Of a stretch of 64,000 nt of DNA, positions 20,419 through 29,600 are shown one piece after another (within the stretch, counting starts at the first letter, position 1; every line of letters begins with the position of its first letter). A program made the translations under genes and the position numbers. Source of the stretch: Hyphomicrobium denitrificans ATCC 51888 (GTDB taxonomy: Bacteria; Pseudomonadota; Alphaproteobacteria; Rhizobiales; Hyphomicrobiaceae); assembly GCF_000143145.1 (NCBI RefSeq), contig NC_014313.1, forward strand, positions 3,558,501-3,622,500, read 5' to 3'. The notes beneath the pieces are model-generated. The model saw only the letters and a list, made by a program, of their open reading frames with translations. It was not told the DNA's origin and ran no database searches.

Positions 20419-22620
20419 ATGTTTGATATCCATCGAGTCGAAATCGATTGGGGTGGCCGCAAGCTGAAGCTCGAAACCGGCCACTATGCACGCCAGGCCG
20501 ACGCGGCCGTGATGGCGCAATACGGCGACACGACGGTTCTGGCGACCGTCGTCGGCGCACGCTCCGTGAAGCCCGGCATCGACTTCTTCCCGCTCACCGT
20601 GAACTATCAGGAGCGCACGTACGCGGCGGGCAAGATCCCCGGCGGCTATTTCAAGCGCGAAGGCCGTCCGAGTGAAAAAGAAACGCTGACGTCGCGGCTC
20701 ATCGATCGTCCGATCCGCCCGCTGTTCGTCGAAGGCTTCAAGAACGAAACACAGGTCGTCGTGACGGTGCTGTCGCACGATCTCGAAAACGATCCCGACA
20801 TTCTCGGCATGGTGGCTGCATCCGCGGCGCTGACGCTTTCGGGCCTGCCGTTCCTCGGACCGATCGGCGGCGCCCGCGTCGGCCTCGTCAACGGTGAGCT
20901 GGTGCTCAATCCGATGATCGACGAGATGAAGGACAGCGCGCTCGATCTCGTCGTCGCCGGCACTGCCGACGCGGTGATGATGGTTGAATCGGAAGCCAAG
21001 GAGCTTCCCGAGGCGCAGATGCTCGAAGCCGTCGTGTTCGGCCACAAGCATATGCAGCCCGTGATCCAGGCGATCATCACGCTCGCCGAAAAAGCCGCGA
21101 AAGAGCCGTGGGACATCAAGATCCCCGACAAGGCGAAGTATGCGGGCGAGGTGAAGAAGCTCGCCGAGAAGACGCTGAAGCAGGCGTTCTCGACGAAGGA
21201 AAAGGGCAAGCGCCAGGACCTCGTCGCGGAAGCCAAGAAGGCGATTTCGGAAGGCATTTCGATTCCTGCCGACGATCCGAACGAGAAGGTCCTGCTCTCG
21301 GATGCCTTCAAGGCGCTTGAAATGGACATCATGCGCGGCGACGTTCTGAAGACGAAGATGCGCATCGACGGCCGCGACCTGAAGACGGTGCGTCCGATCC
21401 TGTCGGAAGTTCACGTTCTGCCGCGTACGCACGGCTCGGCGCTGTTCACGCGCGGTGAGACGCAGGCGCTGGTCGTCGCGACGCTCGGCACGGGCGAGGA
21501 CGAACAGTTCATCGACAGCCTCGAAGGCACGAAGAAAGAGCGCTTCCTGCTGCATTACAACTTCCCGCCCTACTCGGTCGGCGAAGTTGGACGCATGGGT
21601 TCGCCGGGCCGCCGCGAAATCGGCCACGGCAAGCTCGCGTGGCGCGCCATTCATCCGATGCTGCCGTCGCAGGAAGACTTCCCCTACACGCTGCGCGTCG
21701 TCTCAGAGATCACCGAGTCCAACGGCTCGTCGTCGATGGCGACGGTCTGCGGTTCGTCGCTGGCTCTGATGGATGCGGGCGTGCCGCTGAAGTCGCCGGT
21801 CGCGGGCATCGCGATGGGTCTGATCAAGGAAGGCGACGAATTCGTCGTTCTCTCCGACATTCTCGGCGATGAAGATCATCTCGGCGATATGGACTTCAAG
21901 GTGGCGGGCACGGCCAATGGCGTGACGTCGCTGCAGATGGACATCAAGATCACCGGCATCACCGAAGAGATCATGCGCATCGCGCTCGATCAGGCGCATG
22001 ATGGCCGCATCCACATCCTCGGCGAAATGGCGAAGTCGTTGACGGGCGCGCGCGAGGAACTCGGCGAGTTCGCGCCGCGTATCGAGACGATCAAGATCCC
22101 GGTCGACAAGATCCGCGAAGTCATCGGTTCGGGCGGTTCGGTCATCCGCGAGATCGTCGCGGAGTCGGGCGCCAAGATCGACATCGAGGACGACGGCACG
22201 GTGAAGATCGCGTCGGCCAATCGCGAGTCGATCGAGAAGGCGCTGGCGCGCATTCGCGGCATCACGTCGGAGCCCGAGGTCGGACAGATCTACAAGGGCA
22301 AGGTCGTGAAGGTGATGGAGTTCGGCGCGTTCGTGAACTTCTTCGGCGCGAAGGACGGACTGGTTCACATTTCGCAGCTTGCTCCGGGGCGTCCGGAGTC
22401 GGTCGGCGCGGTCGTCAAGGAAGGCCAGGAAGTTTACGTGAAGCTTCTGGGCTTCGATGATCGCGGCAAGACACGTCTGTCGATGAAGATCGTCGATCAG
22501 GCGACGGGCCAGGAAATTCCGCGTGCGGAAGGCGAGCCGGAAGAAGTCTTCGAGAGCCGTCCGCCGCGTCGTGAAGGTGGCCGTGGCGGTCCTCGCGGTC
22601 CGCGTCGCGATCGCAACTGA
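20419..22620 (+). CDS. pnp: Polynucleotide phosphorylase
   Basis: A 733-residue 3'-5' phosphorolytic exoribonuclease and degradosome component. Two RNase PH domains (about 1-230 and 315-545) flank an all-alpha linker. A KH domain ([20 protein letters not shown]) and an S1 domain ([19 protein letters not shown]) follow. The C-terminus has an Arg/Gly-rich tail (about 715-733), which in alphaproteobacteria may add RNA binding. ATG 20419 is chosen because the family starts with [13 protein letters not shown]; the longer frame back to 20350 is leader. Confidence 0.97.
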   Translation: MFDIHRVEIDWGGRKLKLETGHYARQADAAVMAQYGDTTVLATVVGARSVKPGIDFFPLTVNYQERTYAAGKIPGGYFKREGRPSEKETLTSRLIDRPIRPLFVEGFKNETQVVVTVLSHDLENDPDILGMVAASAALTLSGLPFLGPIGGARVGLVNGELVLNPMIDEMKDSALDLVVAGTADAVMMVESEAKELPEAQMLEAVVFGHKHMQPVIQAIITLAEKAAKEPWDIKIPDKAKYAGEVKKLAEKTLKQAFSTKEKGKRQDLVAEAKKAISEGISIPADDPNEKVLLSDAFKALEMDIMRGDVLKTKMRIDGRDLKTVRPILSEVHVLPRTHGSALFTRGETQALVVATLGTGEDEQFIDSLEGTKKERFLLHYNFPPYSVGEVGRMGSPGRREIGHGKLAWRAIHPMLPSQEDFPYTLRVVSEITESNGSSSMATVCGSSLALMDAGVPLKSPVAGIAMGLIKEGDEFVVLSDILGDEDHLGDMDFKVAGTANGVTSLQMDIKITGITEEIMRIALDQAHDGRIHILGEMAKSLTGAREELGEFAPRIETIKIPVDKIREVIGSGGSVIREIVAESGAKIDIEDDGTVKIASANRESIEKALARIRGITSEPEVGQIYKGKVVKVMEFGAFVNFFGAKDGLVHISQLAPGRPESVGAVVKEGQEVYVKLLGFDDRGKTRLSMKIVDQATGQEIPRAEGEPEEVFESRPPRREGGRGGPRGPRRDRN

Positions 22621-22648
22621 TCGTCACGTTCGCATGACTGAATAACCG

Positions 22649-22684
22649 AGGCCGCCGGACTAATATTCGGCGGCCTTTTCTTTT
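22649..22684 (+). terminator. Intrinsic terminator of pnp
   Basis: A 9-bp G+C-rich stem (AGGCCGCCG with CGGCGGCCT) and a 10-base A/T-rich loop is followed by TTTTCTTTT, 29 bases after the pnp stop. Confidence 0.85.
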
Positions 22685-22699
22685 CCAACTCCCTCACCT

Positions 22700-22784
22700 C
22701 ATGGCCGGGTGTGACCCGGCGATCCAGAGCTGAACGGGTGGTGGTCGTATGTGGCTCTGGATGGCTGCCTCAAGGGCGGCCATG
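22700..22784 (+). repeat. Large imperfect palindromic intergenic repeat, copy B
   Basis: Same structure as 10246-10331: a left arm beginning CATGGCCGGG, an inner GATCCAGAG, an inner CTCTGGATGG and a right arm ending GGGCGGCCATG. The outer arms and the CCAGAG/CTCTGG arms pair. The central part between arms differs from copy A, which is typical of dispersed palindromic elements. It lies directly after the pnp terminator. Confidence 0.75.
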
Positions 22785-22873
22785 GCGTGGCGGGGTGTAG
22801 TGCGCGCGGGTTCGCATGTCGTTGAGCGGTCTCTGCGCTGCGATCGCAGCTGATCGATTTCGAGAGCTAAAAG

Positions 22874-22903
22874 AAAAGGGCCACCCGCGAGGATGGCCCT
22901 TTT
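22874..22903 (-). terminator. Bidirectional terminator after the small secreted protein gene
   Basis: A perfect 10-bp stem, AAAAGGGCCA with TGGCCCTTTT, has a 10-base loop, T-tracts on both strands, and lies 20 bases beyond the stop of the minus-strand gene at 22924. Confidence 0.8.
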
Positions 22904-22923
22904 AATTCCGCAATTTTAGCGGC

Positions 22924-23184
22924 TCAGTACCAGTAGCACTTGCCGTGTCTGCAAACGTGGTTGGTGCACTGGACGCGGCCGATGCCCTTCACGTGCTTGT
23001 GCCAGCCGTTCAGGCCGCGACGGCACTTGCGATGCCAGAAGTGCGCCTGCACGACGTTCGATGATTGCGCGCTGACGTCCTTGAGCAGGCTCAGCGGAGC
23101 GGGCGAAGCCGCGTTGGCTGATGCGCTGGAAAATGCGATGGCGGCGGCGAGCGATGCTGCCGCGAGCAAAATATTCTTTTTCAT
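22924..23184 (-). CDS. Small secreted Cys/His-containing protein
   Basis: An 86-residue protein not recognised as a named family. MKKNILLAAASLAAAIAFSS is a clear signal peptide with likely cleavage after SANA (about residue 25). The mature part ends in a segment with four cysteines (54, 73, 78, 83) and several His, Trp and Lys residues (HFWHRKCRR, CTNHVCRHGKCYWY), which suggests disulphides or metal binding in the periplasm. GAGGAG lies before ATG. The longer frame to 23265 has no better start. It has its own terminator. Related small signal-peptide proteins with aromatic, basic C-termini are common in Hyphomicrobiales. Confidence 0.75.
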   Translation of the reverse strand: MKKNILLAAASLAAAIAFSSASANAASPAPLSLLKDVSAQSSNVVQAHFWHRKCRRGLNGWHKHVKGIGRVQCTNHVCRHGKCYWY

Positions 23185-23338
23185 TGGTGGTACTCCTCTC
23201 TCCCAAACGCCGGAGGTTTTCGGGTTATGCGCGGTGACGCTAGCCGCGCGCCATCGGGTCGCCAACAGATCAATCGCCAGGGCGCGAGAACAGTCGGCCG
23301 CTGTTGCAACTTAGCGTCTCAGGCGCAAGCCTCGGGCC

Positions 23339-24184
23339 TCAGGCGCGCGCGAAGGCGGGCACGTTCGGCCAGAAGACGCGGGCTTTTTCGCTGACTTCGA
23401 CGGGATCGCCGGTGGTCAGGAGCGTGAGACTTCCGGATTCGTCGCCATTCAAATAATGCGACCGCCGCGCGAGATAATCTTCGAAGCTATCGGACACGAC
23501 TTCGGGCTGCGAGAGGATGCGCGTGAACGGCGGCAGGTGCTTGCGAAACAGGTGCTCGACAAGCGGGAAGTGCGTGCAGCCCAGGATCGCACGATGCGGC
23601 GGCACGCCGTCCGTCTGATCTAAAAGCCCGGTGATGCCCGCGCGGACGAGTTCCTCGAGATGCGCCTCCGGCTGCTTTTCCTCGATCGCGCCCGCGAGTT
23701 CGGAGCAGATCTGCTGGACGACCGTCACCTTCGGACAGCGCTTGCCGATTTCCTCCGGATAGACGCCCGCCGTCACCGTGCGCGTCGTTCCGAAAACGCC
23801 GATGGTATCGGTGTTGTATTTCTGCGGATATTGCGGCGACGTCACCGCCCAGGGTGTCTGCGTCGCGGCTTCGACCGTCGGCGCAACGATGCCGAGGACG
23901 TTATGCGTTCCGGCCCACGGGCTTCGCGGAAGCCATTCCTGCTGCAGACGTCTCAGCGCAACGGCGGTTGCCGTGTTGCAGCCGAGCAGTACGAGCTTGG
24001 CGCCGCGCGCGAACAGATCCTCGACGCAATCGCGCGTATAACCGACGATCGCGTCCGATGGTCTGTTGCCGTAAGGAACGTGCGCGTGATCGGCCAGATA
24101 CACGAAATCGGCGGCTTTGAACCGCTGAGTGAGGACGCGCAGAACGGTGAGGCCGCCAAGACCTGAATCAAAGACGCCGATCAT
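23339..24184 (-). CDS. murI: Glutamate racemase
   Basis: A 281-residue Asp/Glu racemase that supplies D-glutamate for peptidoglycan. FDSGLGGLTVL opens the protein. The two catalytic cysteines are in LLGCNTATA (C69) and ILGCTHFPL. The second half includes a lower-conservation tail. It is transcribed from the same strand as fabI, about 46 bases downstream of the fabI stop. Confidence 0.95.
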   Translation of the reverse strand: MIGVFDSGLGGLTVLRVLTQRFKAADFVYLADHAHVPYGNRPSDAIVGYTRDCVEDLFARGAKLVLLGCNTATAVALRRLQQEWLPRSPWAGTHNVLGIVAPTVEAATQTPWAVTSPQYPQKYNTDTIGVFGTTRTVTAGVYPEEIGKRCPKVTVVQQICSELAGAIEEKQPEAHLEELVRAGITGLLDQTDGVPPHRAILGCTHFPLVEHLFRKHLPPFTRILSQPEVVSDSFEDYLARRSHYLNGDESGSLTLLTTGDPVEVSEKARVFWPNVPAFARA

Positions 24185-24230
24185 GGCCCGAGTGTTTGCG
24201 ATGCCGGACGGTGAACGTCAACGGCTTCGA

Positions 24231-25100
24231 TTACTCAGCCGCAGCGGAAGGCGAGGCGCTCGGTCCTTTGGCTTCGCTGTCGTGCTCTTTGAGGCTCTGC
24301 AGCGACGGCATCGATACGGTGTTATAGCCGCAATCGACGAAGTGCACTTCGCCCGTCACCGCGCCGGACAGCGGCGAGAGCAGGTAGAGTGCCGAGCCCG
24401 CGACTTCGTCGAGCGTCGGAGTGCGCTGCAAGGGTGAGTTGTCGCGCTGGAAATTGAAGATGACGCGGGCATCCGAAACACCGGCGCCGGACAGCGTGCG
24501 CATCGGGCCGGCCGACAGCGCGTTGACGCGGATGCCCTGCGGTCCGAGATCGGCCGCGAGATAACGCACGGAGGCTTCGAGCGCGGCCTTGGCAACGCCC
24601 ATGACGTTGTAGGACGGGACCCAACGGGTCGCGCCGCCGTAGGAAAGCGTGATCAGCGAACCGCCGTTATGCATCAGGGCCGAAGCGCGCTTCGCGATCT
24701 CGGTGAACGAGAAGCACGAGATGACCATCGAGTTGATGAAGTTCTCGCGGGTGGTGTCGGCGTAACGTCCCGAGAGTTCTTTGGGATCGGAGAACGCGAG
24801 AGCATGGACGACGAAGTCGATGCCGCCCCATTCTTCCTTGATGCGATCGAAAACGCGGTCGACGCTGTTGAGATCGAGAACGTTGCATTCCTCGATGATC
24901 TTCGCACCGAGCGACTGCGCGAGCGGCGCGGCGCGGCGACCGAAGGCACCGCCCTGATAGGTGAAGGCGAGTTCCGCGCCTTGGCCCGCGAGCACGCGTG
25001 CAATGCCCCACGCGATCGAGCGATCGTTGGCGACGCCCATGACGAGGCCGCGTTTGCCCGCCATGATCGGACCCGGCTTGGCAATATCGATATCGGTCAT
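24231..25100 (-). CDS. fabI: Enoyl-[acyl-carrier-protein] reductase (NADH) FabI
   Basis: A 289-residue short-chain reductase of the ENR class. It has GVANDRSIAWGIARVLAGQG, FVVHALAFSDP, and the catalytic YxxxMxxxK in SYNVMGVAKAAL. It performs the last reduction of each fatty acid elongation cycle and is the target of triclosan-type inhibitors. ATG 25100 is preferred (MTDIDIAKPGPIMAGKRGLV); a longer frame runs to 25214. It follows fabB by 134 bases on the same strand, giving the typical rhizobial fabA-fabB-fabI order. Confidence 0.95.
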   Translation of the reverse strand: MTDIDIAKPGPIMAGKRGLVMGVANDRSIAWGIARVLAGQGAELAFTYQGGAFGRRAAPLAQSLGAKIIEECNVLDLNSVDRVFDRIKEEWGGIDFVVHALAFSDPKELSGRYADTTRENFINSMVISCFSFTEIAKRASALMHNGGSLITLSYGGATRWVPSYNVMGVAKAALEASVRYLAADLGPQGIRVNALSAGPMRTLSGAGVSDARVIFNFQRDNSPLQRTPTLDEVAGSALYLLSPLSGAVTGEVHFVDCGYNTVSMPSLQSLKEHDSEAKGPSASPSAAAE

Positions 25101-25234
25101 TGAATGCCTCGTTCTGTCACCAAATGTGCGCCCGCGGACGTCGAACCAACCGCTGCCGCGCTTATAAACTCTCATTATCTCTCGCCAGCCTGCCGGACGA
25201 CGACAAGCTGGCAAGGCGCAGAATCGCGCGTTAC

Positions 25235-26467
25235 TCAGGCATCGTGGCGGCCGAAAATCAGAGTGGCATTGGTGCCGCCGAAACCGAAGCTGTTCGACAT
25301 CACACAGTTAAGTTCGGCGTTGTCGATGCGACTCAGCGCGATCGGAACGTCGGCGAATGCCGGGTCCAGCTCTTCGATGTTCGCGCTTTCGCAGATGAAG
25401 CCGTTGTTCATCATAAGGAGCGAGAAAATCGCCTCCTGAACGCCGATCGCACCGAGGGAATGACCGGTGAGCGATTTGGTCGCAGAGATCGGCGGAATGG
25501 CGTTTCCGAAGACGGCGCGGATGGCGTCGATTTCCTTGGCATCGCCGACCGGCGTGCTGGTGCCGTGCGGGTTGATGTAGTCGATCTTGGAGATGGCCTT
25601 GCCGTCGAAGCCTTTCAGCGCGAGGCGCATACAACGCTCGGCGCCTTCGCCGGACGGGGCAACCATGTCGTGGCCGTCCGATGTGGCGCCGTAGCCTTTG
25701 ACCTCGCCGTAAATCTTGGCGCCGCGGGCTTTCGCGTGCTCCAGTTCTTCGAGCACGACGACGCCTGCGCCACCGGCGATCACGAAGCCATCGCGATCCT
25801 TATCGTAAGCGCGGCTCGCCTTTTCGGGCGTCGCGTTGAAGTGGGACGACATCGCGCCCATCGCGTCGAACAGGTTCGACAGCGTCCAGTCGAGTTCCTC
25901 GCAGCCGCCGGCGAACATGACGTCCTGCTTGCCCCACTGGATCAACTCGGTCGCGTTCCCGATGCAGTGCGTGCTCGTCGCGCAGGCCGATGCGATGGAA
26001 TAGTTCACGCCCTTGATCTGAAATGCCGTTGCGAGTGCGGCGGAAGGACCGGAGCACATGGCTTTCGGAACTTCGAACGGGCCGATCTTTTTCGGTCCGC
26101 CCGTTTCAATCGTTGTTTCGGCCGCTTCGACGATCGCGCGAGTCGACGGACCGCCGGAGCCGACGATGATGCCCGTGCGCTCGTTGACGACATCGGATGG
26201 TTCGAGACCCGAATCGCGGATCGCCTGATCCATTGCGATCCAGTTCCAGCCCACGCCGGGGTTCATGAAGCGGCGCGGCTTGCGCGGCACGACGCTTTCC
26301 CATTCGAGATTGGGTGCGCCGTGAACCTGACATTTGAAGCCGAGATCAGCGTATTTCTCAGCGCGTGAAATGCCCGACTTCGCCTCTCTCAGGGAAGCAA
26401 GCACTTCCTGAGTATTGTTTCCGATCGAGGAAACAATGCCCATTCCAGTAACAACAACGCGCCGCAT
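25235..26467 (-). CDS. fabB: Beta-ketoacyl-ACP synthase I FabB
   Basis: A 410-residue condensing enzyme. The Cys-His-His triad is C162 (SACATSTHC), the first His in [11 protein letters not shown] and the second in [10 protein letters not shown]. FabB elongates unsaturated acyl chains made by FabA. Located between fabA and fabI, on the same strand, 63 bases after fabA. Full length, no anomalies noted. Confidence 0.95.
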   Translation of the reverse strand: MRRVVVTGMGIVSSIGNNTQEVLASLREAKSGISRAEKYADLGFKCQVHGAPNLEWESVVPRKPRRFMNPGVGWNWIAMDQAIRDSGLEPSDVVNERTGIIVGSGGPSTRAIVEAAETTIETGGPKKIGPFEVPKAMCSGPSAALATAFQIKGVNYSIASACATSTHCIGNATELIQWGKQDVMFAGGCEELDWTLSNLFDAMGAMSSHFNATPEKASRAYDKDRDGFVIAGGAGVVVLEELEHAKARGAKIYGEVKGYGATSDGHDMVAPSGEGAERCMRLALKGFDGKAISKIDYINPHGTSTPVGDAKEIDAIRAVFGNAIPPISATKSLTGHSLGAIGVQEAIFSLLMMNNGFICESANIEELDPAFADVPIALSRIDNAELNCVMSNSFGFGGTNATLIFGRHDA

Positions 26468-26530
26468 GCGCTCCTAATCTCCTGCGGTTTTTGCAAAGCC
26501 CGCGAGGCTAATCGGGGCAGTGCGAAACGC

Positions 26531-27055
26531 TTAAGTGCCTTCGCTCGATTTGAGTAGGACCCTCAGATCCTTGGCTGTGTATATCACTTCGCCGTCGGCT
26601 TTAAGGACACCGTCGGCTTCCGCGAGCTTCAATTTACGAGCGATCACCCGCTTGATGTCGATGACATATTCGAGAAGCTTGACGTCCGGCGTCACTTCGC
26701 GCGTGAATTTCACTTCGCCGACGCCCGAGGCGCGGCCCTGCCCGCTGAGCCCGAGCCAGCCGAGAAAGAAGCCCGTGAGCTGCCAGAGGGCGTCGAGGCC
26801 GAGACAGCCAGGCATCACCGGGTCGCCTTTGAAATGGCAGGCGAACAGCCAATCCAGGCGTTCGTTTCCTGCGACCTTAAGCTCGGCGACAATCTGACCT
26901 TTGCCGTGCGCGCCGCCGGTCTCAGAGATTGCTGCAATGCGGTCGACCATCAGCATCGGCGGCAGCGGCAGCTGAGCGTTTCCGGGACCGAAAAGCTCAC
27001 CGCGTCCGCACGCCAACAGGTCTTCAAATTCGTAACTCGAACGGCGCTCGGCCAT
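26531..27055 (-). CDS. fabA: 3-hydroxydecanoyl-ACP dehydratase/isomerase FabA
   Basis: A 174-residue hotdog-fold enzyme that introduces the cis double bond of unsaturated fatty acids. The catalytic pair is H74 in [11 protein letters not shown] and D88 in LGLDALWQ, equivalent to E. coli H70 and D84. First gene of the fabA-fabB-fabI cluster, divergent from irr over 264 bases. The divergent irr-fabA pair is a typical Rhizobiales arrangement. Confidence 0.95.
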   Translation of the reverse strand: MAERRSSYEFEDLLACGRGELFGPGNAQLPLPPMLMVDRIAAISETGGAHGKGQIVAELKVAGNERLDWLFACHFKGDPVMPGCLGLDALWQLTGFFLGWLGLSGQGRASGVGEVKFTREVTPDVKLLEYVIDIKRVIARKLKLAEADGVLKADGEVIYTAKDLRVLLKSSEGT

Positions 27056-27083
27056 ACAATCCCCTCGTCTCGTCCCCTGCCAG

Positions 27084-27100
27084 CTGAGATTTATTCTAAA
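27084..27100. promoter_or_regulatory. Candidate Irr-box (ICE) upstream of fabA
   Basis: The right half-site TTCTAAA (27094-27100) is perfect for the iron-control-element consensus TTTAGAA-N3-TTCTAAA. The left half (CTGAGAT, 27084-27090) matches at four of seven positions. It lies 29 bases before the fabA start codon, in the region shared with irr. A second half-site, TTCTAA, is at 27231-27236. Confidence 0.35.
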
Positions 27101-27150
27101 CAGTCTCAGGCCGGTCGTGCGGGTGCGGCTCGTATCACAACCCCGTCATA

Positions 27151-27176
27151 ACGCCTAGCACACCCCGGTGTGGCGT
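27151..27176. promoter_or_regulatory. Palindrome in the fabA-irr divergent region
   Basis: CACACC (27159-27164) and GGTGTG (27167-27172) form a perfect inverted repeat with a 2-base centre, extended outside by ACGC and GCGT with an offset of four bases on the left. It lies between the two divergent genes and could be an operator; no known consensus is assigned. Confidence 0.3.
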
Positions 27177-27319
27177 TGTAACGACGAGTTTTCGCACCAA
27201 ATAACGTATTGTTGTCGCAAGTTGCGGGATTTCTAACGTCATATTATACTTCACCGCAAAAGCGCGTTGCGCCGCGATGGGTGCAACGTGGGAACTTCAG
27301 AGCGATTGTTCAAACAGAA

Positions 27320-27766
27320 ATGTCCGAGAAATTACCGGCTGAGTCCGAGATCCGACCGACAGTCACGATACCGAGCATGCTTCGGCAGGCGGGGCTGCGT
27401 CCGACGCGGCAACGGTTGGCGCTCGGGCGCCTTCTGTTTGGCAGTGGCGACCGGCACGTAACGGCCGAACAGCTGCACGCCGAGGTTTCGTCGCTGGGCG
27501 AACACGTGTCGCTGGCGACGGTGTACAACACGCTGCACCAGTTCAAGAAAGCGGGCTTGGTGCGGGAACTCGCAATCGAGGGTTCGAAGGCCTACTTCGA
27601 TACCAACACCTCGAACCACAATCATTTCCTGCTCGAGAGCAACGGCGAGCTGATGGACATTCCTGGAGACGCGATCCGCGTCGATGGTTTGCCGCAGCCG
27701 CCTGATGGCATGAAGATCACGCACGTCGACGTGGTCGTTCGCCTCGCGAGGGAAGAAGGCCGCTAA
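27320..27766 (+). CDS. irr: Iron response regulator Irr (Fur superfamily)
   Basis: A 148-residue Fur-family protein with winged helix LRPTRQRLALGRLLFGSGDR and VSLATVYNTLHQFKKAGLVR, and the Irr-type HNHFLLESNGELMDIP rather than the Fur CxxC motif. Irr accumulates under iron limitation and, through heme, controls iron-related genes via ICE motifs. No N-terminal GCPW heme motif is present. ATG 27320 gives the usual length; a longer frame runs to 27209. Divergent from fabA, as in many Rhizobiales. Confidence 0.9.
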   Translation: MSEKLPAESEIRPTVTIPSMLRQAGLRPTRQRLALGRLLFGSGDRHVTAEQLHAEVSSLGEHVSLATVYNTLHQFKKAGLVRELAIEGSKAYFDTNTSNHNHFLLESNGELMDIPGDAIRVDGLPQPPDGMKITHVDVVVRLAREEGR

Positions 27767-27791
27767 GCGGCTAAAGGGGCGGACCGGTCGA

Positions 27792-28388
27792 TCATTTGAT
27801 CGTTTCGCCTTCGTACGCGCCCCAGAGTTTTTTCTGCTCGATGTAGCCGGTGTAGGCGTCGACCGTGACGCGGCACCAGCGGCCGTCGCACGTGCGCAGG
27901 TCAGCGATCACGCCGGCCTCGACGTTGACGACGATGTGCGAGCGTTCGCTGTCGCTGGCGTGGATCGGCACCAGCGGCGGCTTCGTGCTCGCCTTGCGCT
28001 CCCAAGGGAGCACCAGCGCCGTCCTGCGCCCCGATAGAAATGACTGAAGCACCCATCCCGTCGCGCCCTCGGAATCGCGGACCTTGCGCCAGCTCTCGAA
28101 TTCCTGGACGATCTCCAGCGGCAGACCGGCGCGGCGATAGACCCAGCCGGTCGGATAATCGGTCCCCGGGCCGTTCCTTAGATTAACGCGATCCGATTTC
28201 AGGCTGACGAACCGGGGCACGGGAAGACCGCTGCCGGACAGCCCGGAAGACTCGGCCGGTTGGGCGCGCAGAGGCGTCGGCGCGGCGGCCCCGGCGATTG
28301 CCGCGGCACAGATAAGCGCCGGCACCAAGGTCCGCTTTTTACGGTCCATGGTCGCGCGTTTTGATCGAGATCGTAGTGATGCGGTCAT
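27792..28388 (-). CDS. Periplasmic bacterial SH3-domain protein
   Basis: A 198-residue secreted protein with two SH3-like regions (about 60-120: SDRVNLRNGPGTDYPTGWVY; and 135-195). A signal peptide lies around residues 20-42 (LVPALICAAAIAGAAAP, then PLRAQP). Such proteins are commonly encoded opposite the D-2-hydroxyacid dehydrogenase in Rhizobiales. Function is not known; cell-wall binding is the usual guess for the fold. The start could also be ATG 28349 (MDRKKRTL), which gives a more typical signal peptide length. Confidence 0.8.
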   Translation of the reverse strand: MTASLRSRSKRATMDRKKRTLVPALICAAAIAGAAAPTPLRAQPAESSGLSGSGLPVPRFVSLKSDRVNLRNGPGTDYPTGWVYRRAGLPLEIVQEFESWRKVRDSEGATGWVLQSFLSGRRTALVLPWERKASTKPPLVPIHASDSERSHIVVNVEAGVIADLRTCDGRWCRVTVDAYTGYIEQKKLWGAYEGETIK

Positions 28389-28562
28389 CTGAAGCGTTTC
28401 ACGTGCTTCTAATTGATGATGGGTTCAGGGATAAAATGCCGTCGCACTTAATGAATCAGCACTTTGTCTTCGCGAAGGCCATCTGATAGACACGGGGCCG
28501 CACTTTCTCAAGCGGGCGCGCCATTGGGCCCAATCGGTCGGCCTTTGTGCAACGGAAAGCGA

Positions 28563-29561
28563 ATGCCAACTCCCACAAAAAAACCTGTCGTCATCGTAAC
28601 GCGCAAGCTTCCCGACGTGGTCGAGACGCGCATGTGCGAGCTGTTCGATACGAAGCTCAACGTCGAAGACAAGCCGATGACGCAAGCGCAGCTTGTCGAG
28701 GCGGTGAAAACGGCTGACGTTCTCGTGCCGACCGTGACGGATCGCATCGACCGCGCGGTGCTGACGCAAGCGGGGCCGCGACTGCGGCTGATCGCGAACT
28801 TCGGCACGGGCGTCGACAACGTCGATCTCGATACGGCGCGCAATCGCAGCATTTTGGTCACGAACACGCCCGGCGTACTGACCGAAGACACCGCCGACAT
28901 GACGATGGCGCTGATCCTCGCCGTTCCGCGCAGGCTTGCCGAAGGCGCGGCCTACATGCGCGATCCGGCGACGAAATGGTCGGGCTGGTCGCCGACGTGG
29001 ATGCTCGGGCATCGCATCTACGGCAAGCGTCTCGGAATCATCGGCATGGGACGCATCGGTCGCGCGGTGGCGCGGCGGGCGCAGGCGTTCGGACTGCAGA
29101 TCCACTATCACAACCGGCGCCGTCTGCCGGAAGACATCGAGGCGGAGTTCGAGGCGACGTTCTGGGAAAGCCTCGACCAGATGCTGACGCGTGTCGACAT
29201 CGTGTCGATCAATTGTCCGCACACGCCCGCGACGTATCACCTGCTGTCGGCGCGGCGGCTGCGGCTGCTCAAGCCTTCGGCCTACGTCGTCAACACGGCG
29301 CGCGGCGAGGTGATCGACGAGAACGAGCTGGCGCGGCTTCTCGAAACCGGTGCGATCGCCGGTGCGGGCCTCGACGTGTTCGAGAACGAGCCGGTGGTCA
29401 ATCCGCGCCTGCTGGCCTCGGAACGTGTCGTGGCCTTGCCGCATATGAGTTCGGCGACGATCGAAGGCCGTATCGACATGGGCGAGAAGGTCATCATCAA
29501 CATCAAGGCGTTTGCCGACGGTCATGCGCCGCCGGATCGTGTCCACGTCGCGATGCTCTGA
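28563..29561 (+). CDS. D-2-hydroxyacid dehydrogenase (glyoxylate/hydroxypyruvate reductase type)
   Basis: A 332-residue NAD(P)H-dependent enzyme. The nucleotide-binding motif is GIIGMGRIGRAVARRA, and the catalytic triad is R247 (NTARGEV), E276 (FENEP) and H294 (LPHMSSA). The sequence is closest to GRHPR-like glyoxylate/hydroxypyruvate reductases (GyaR), which interconvert glyoxylate/glycolate and hydroxypyruvate/D-glycerate. If the host is a serine-cycle methylotroph, this could contribute to hydroxypyruvate reduction, but the dedicated HprA is a different protein. GGAAAG precedes ATG 28563. Divergent from the SH3 gene. Confidence 0.85.
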   Translation: MPTPTKKPVVIVTRKLPDVVETRMCELFDTKLNVEDKPMTQAQLVEAVKTADVLVPTVTDRIDRAVLTQAGPRLRLIANFGTGVDNVDLDTARNRSILVTNTPGVLTEDTADMTMALILAVPRRLAEGAAYMRDPATKWSGWSPTWMLGHRIYGKRLGIIGMGRIGRAVARRAQAFGLQIHYHNRRRLPEDIEAEFEATFWESLDQMLTRVDIVSINCPHTPATYHLLSARRLRLLKPSAYVVNTARGEVIDENELARLLETGAIAGAGLDVFENEPVVNPRLLASERVVALPHMSSATIEGRIDMGEKVIINIKAFADGHAPPDRVHVAML

Positions 29562-29600
29562 CGGGCGAACTGCTTCGAAATTGAATGGGCGCTGGCGCCG

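Noticed and set aside
20305..21654. Minus-strand frame of 449 codons
   Set aside because: Shadow of pnp; no family resemblance, Arg/His-rich composition typical of reverse-frame translation.
25100..26368. Plus-strand frame of 422 codons
   Set aside because: Antisense shadow of fabB; the minus strand has the complete catalytic motifs, and G+C-rich codon bias opens the reverse frame.
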